Shown in pieces: positions 62,214 to 64,000 of a stretch of 64,000 nt of DNA. The stretch is from the NCBI GenBank assembly GCA_947501695.1, contig CANMWO010000002.1:186001-250000 (forward strand). Direction: 5' to 3'. This DNA is from an uncultured Sphingomonadaceae bacterium. Lineage in GTDB: Bacteria; Pseudomonadota; Alphaproteobacteria; Sphingomonadales; Sphingomonadaceae. Made by a program: the position numbers and the translations under genes. The notes under the pieces were generated by a model. That model saw nothing but the letters and a program-made list of their open reading frames with translations. It ran no database searches and was not told the DNA's origin. Positions within the stretch are counted from its first letter, which is position 1; every line of letters begins with the position of its first letter.

Positions 62214-62960
62214 TCAACCCAACCGCGAAATCACATCAATCAATAGCTCGATATCCTGATCGCGCGACAGGCGGTGATCGCCGTCCTTTATCAAATGCAC
62301 CTGCACATCGGCTGAACGCATTTTCTTGGTGATCTCCAGAGCATAGGCCCACGGCACATCGGCATCTTCCTGTCCGTGGAGCAAGCGTACGGCACCATCG
62401 AAGGCGATTTCCTTGTGGAGCAAACGATTGGCTTCACCCGACTGCCAGAAGATATTGGTCGTGACATAAGGATCATCGCTATATTCGCTATGTTCCTCCA
62501 ATTTGCCATCGCGCAAGATTGTCATTTTCTGTTCCTGGCTGAAACCCCAGTCAGTAAAGTCGGGCGCGGCGGCAATGCCGACCATGGCCTTGACCCGCAT
62601 CGGCCGTGCCAGCGCGACTAGGAGCATTAGCCAGCCGCCCATGGAGGAGCCAACTAAGGTAATCGAGCCGCTTGTCACTTTTTCAATCAGGAACAGCACA
62701 TCATCGCGCCAATCGATCAGGCTCTGTTCTTCAAACTCTCCACCACTGGCACCGCATCCAGCATAGTCGAGACGCAGCATAGCGCGTCCTTGATCCTCCG
62801 CCCATGAGTCGATCGCCAGCGCTTTGCCGCCTTCCATATCCGACATATAGCCGGGGAGAAAAACGAGAGTACTGCCCTTCACGCCATCTTTGGCCGGGCG
62901 ATAGCAATAGGCCAGATCAGCGCCACCGGGACGCCGCATGTAAAGGATATCGTCTTCCAT
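62214..62960 (-). CDS. Alpha/beta hydrolase (esterase-like)
   Basis: A 248-residue alpha/beta-hydrolase: VFLPGYMSDMEG (oxyanion HG-type loop replaced by GYMSD), nucleophile elbow LVGSSMGGWLM (Ser near residue 103), Asp in HGQEDADVPW and His in GDHRLSRDQD. Probably a carboxylesterase or related hydrolase. Between a TPR gene and a small membrane protein, all on the minus strand. Confidence 0.9.
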   Translation of the reverse strand: MEDDILYMRRPGGADLAYCYRPAKDGVKGSTLVFLPGYMSDMEGGKALAIDSWAEDQGRAMLRLDYAGCGASGGEFEEQSLIDWRDDVLFLIEKVTSGSITLVGSSMGGWLMLLVALARPMRVKAMVGIAAAPDFTDWGFSQEQKMTILRDGKLEEHSEYSDDPYVTTNIFWQSGEANRLLHKEIAFDGAVRLLHGQEDADVPWAYALEITKKMRSADVQVHLIKDGDHRLSRDQDIELLIDVISRLG

Positions 62961-63019
62961 TTTTGTCTTCCGCTGATGGTCTTTGCCTCTGCCTACGCAG
63001 GTGCAGGAACGACATCAAC

Positions 63020-63373
63020 TCAAACGTGCGCAGAGCCGAAATAAACGATCCCGAGACACAGAAATGCGATAATCAACATGCCGACACCGCTGAGCATTGG
63101 TTGTTTAATTTTCGGCAATTGCTTCATCAATTCCGCAGGAGGGTCACCGGTAAAACCAAGCTGCCAATGCGGCCGCGTCTTGATTCCGTCATCCAGACCG
63201 AAGACATGCGAACCACCTGTCAACCCGCGGTAAACCAGATCGCCGAAATAATAAGCTTCGCTGCGCCATTGGTTTTCGAAAAACAGGAAGGTGTTGCCAA
63301 TAGTTTCAATCCGCACGTGACGTTTACGTGCGCCCTTGGCATCGCGGTGCCATACGGGGGTCGAATTACTCAT
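63020..63373 (-). CDS. Small membrane protein of unknown function
   Basis: A 117-residue protein with a polar, positively charged N-terminal half (MSNSTPVWHRDAKGARKRHVRIETIGNTFLFFENQWRSEAYYFG) and one C-terminal helix (PMLSGVGMLIIAFLCLGIVYFG), so probably tail-anchored. No family recognised. Lies between two alpha/beta hydrolase genes. Confidence 0.75.
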   Translation of the reverse strand: MSNSTPVWHRDAKGARKRHVRIETIGNTFLFFENQWRSEAYYFGDLVYRGLTGGSHVFGLDDGIKTRPHWQLGFTGDPPAELMKQLPKIKQPMLSGVGMLIIAFLCLGIVYFGSAHV

Positions 63374-63401
63374 AGCGACCTAGCCTATAGCAAGTCGTGA
63401 T

Positions 63402-64000
63402 TTACATTTGGTTACCGCCAGACATCGTCAAAAATTGCTCCACCGCGGCCGCAAAAGCGGCTGGCTGGTCCAGCATGATGAAATGCCTGCTATCGTCGAT
63501 CTTTTCGAACGTTACCGTATTGGCGCCGGCAAAGGCGGCCTTGTACATCGGCGTAATCCTCGTTTCGGACATGATTTGAGCATCCATAGGATAGAGCATG
63601 GTCACCGGGATTTTTATCTCTGGCAACAAGGGTCGAACATCGGTGGTCATCAAATCATAAGTAAGCTGTGCCATGGTGCCGGTATCAGCGCTGCGCGCCC
63701 AATCGGCGACCTGTTGCTGGGCGCTTTCCGATCGCGCCATGCGCTGCAGGGTCTGCGCATCGGCTTCGCTACTATCTCGCGCAATCAACGTATCGCGTAT
63801 CGCGACGGCCTGAGGCTGCAAAGTCTCAACCGTCATATCGGGGCTGAACAGCAGACCGAAAAACGGCAGGCTGTCGATGATCATCGCTTTGTCGACTCCC
63901 TCGGGATATACCGCAGCCAATTTCATTGCCGCCAGCCCGCCCATTGAATGACCGATTACCAGCGCCTTCTGGCGGCTGTTGCTGTCGACAATTTCATCGT
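63402..64000 (-). CDS. Alpha/beta hydrolase, C-terminal part (cut by window end)
   Basis: Read through the window edge on the minus strand: RQKALVIGHSMGGLAAMKLA gives the nucleophile elbow GHSMGG with Ser; the catalytic Asp is probably in LYPMDAQ and His in DSRHFIMLDQP. The body matches the alpha/beta-hydrolase lid-containing type. The N-terminus lies beyond 64000. Stop TAA at 63402. Confidence 0.85.
   Translation of the reverse strand, partial: DEIVDSNSRQKALVIGHSMGGLAAMKLAAVYPEGVDKAMIIDSLPFFGLLFSPDMTVETLQPQAVAIRDTLIARDSSEADAQTLQRMARSESAQQQVADWARSADTGTMAQLTYDLMTTDVRPLLPEIKIPVTMLYPMDAQIMSETRITPMYKAAFAGANTVTFEKIDDSRHFIMLDQPAAFAAAVEQFLTMSGGNQM

Overview
The window reads as core chromosome of an alphaproteobacterium of the order Sphingomonadales, probably a marine Sphingorhabdus/Parasphingorhabdus-like genus. 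This rests on moderate GC, Flp pilins, CrtZ carotenoid hydroxylase, DUF1476, the TIGR03607 patatin family, CGFS glutaredoxin with BolA, and a SulP transporter. I see no rRNA, tRNA, insertion sequence, prophage or CRISPR array. Genes are very dense: about 70 coding regions, many joined by 1-4 base stop/start overlaps, and only one gene-free stretch above 300 bases (33591-34054).

Layout: 1-4826 holds the ComF 5' end, a methyltransferase, a Nudix hydrolase, two Flp pilins with a strong terminator, an M48-LysM protease and accA. 4858-9581 holds xerD, a large envelope protein and a 44-residue microprotein on the minus strand, divergent from aroK-aroB. 9591-13687 is a minus-strand run radA-cvpA-NifU-like-KefB, headed by a promoter with a LexA-type box. 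13792-19648 carries a patatin protein and a minus-strand set of MBL hydrolase, DUF6445 protein, GST and acyl-CoA dehydrogenase-like flavoprotein. 19726-23239 encodes two orphan solute-binding lipoproteins and a DUF4112 protein. 23236-24192 is a divergent carboxymuconolactone-decarboxylase/HxlR pair with a duplicated operator.

24189-26317 is RNase T2 plus three related small membrane proteins. 26353-30927 is a coupled run MBL-DUF4230-Kelch lipoprotein-nadA-nadC, giving quinolinate-to-NaMN steps of NAD synthesis. 31042-33590 is a BlaI/M56 sensor pair. 33783-34005 is a candidate small RNA with a CtrA-like promoter. 34055-38417 holds grxD-bolA-DUF1476, a quinone oxidoreductase and leuD-(77 aa)-leuC. 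38531-46233 holds crtZ, a DMT exporter, two GSTs, SulP, an epimerase, isovaleryl-CoA dehydrogenase and pyrD.

46289-56900 holds gamma-glutamyltransferase, an acyl-CoA synthetase, a small secreted protein, gloB, two tandem membrane GGDEF proteins, gloA, a SIMPL protein and a DUF3298-like protein. 56890-64000 holds a LysR/target pair, a DCC-saccharopine dehydrogenase/DUF4166 pair, DUF3617, TPR, two alpha/beta hydrolases (the last cut by the window end) and a small membrane protein.

Most functions are housekeeping. The most interesting non-standard signals are the candidate CtrA-driven small RNA, the LexA-type box on radA, the twin HxlR operators, a 14-base tandem repeat across the leuC stop codon, the triplicated membrane protein family and the orphan binding-protein pair. 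I did not find a clear novel defence or mobile system. Glutathione-linked functions (three GSTs, gloA, gloB, ggt, grxD) are unusually frequent here.
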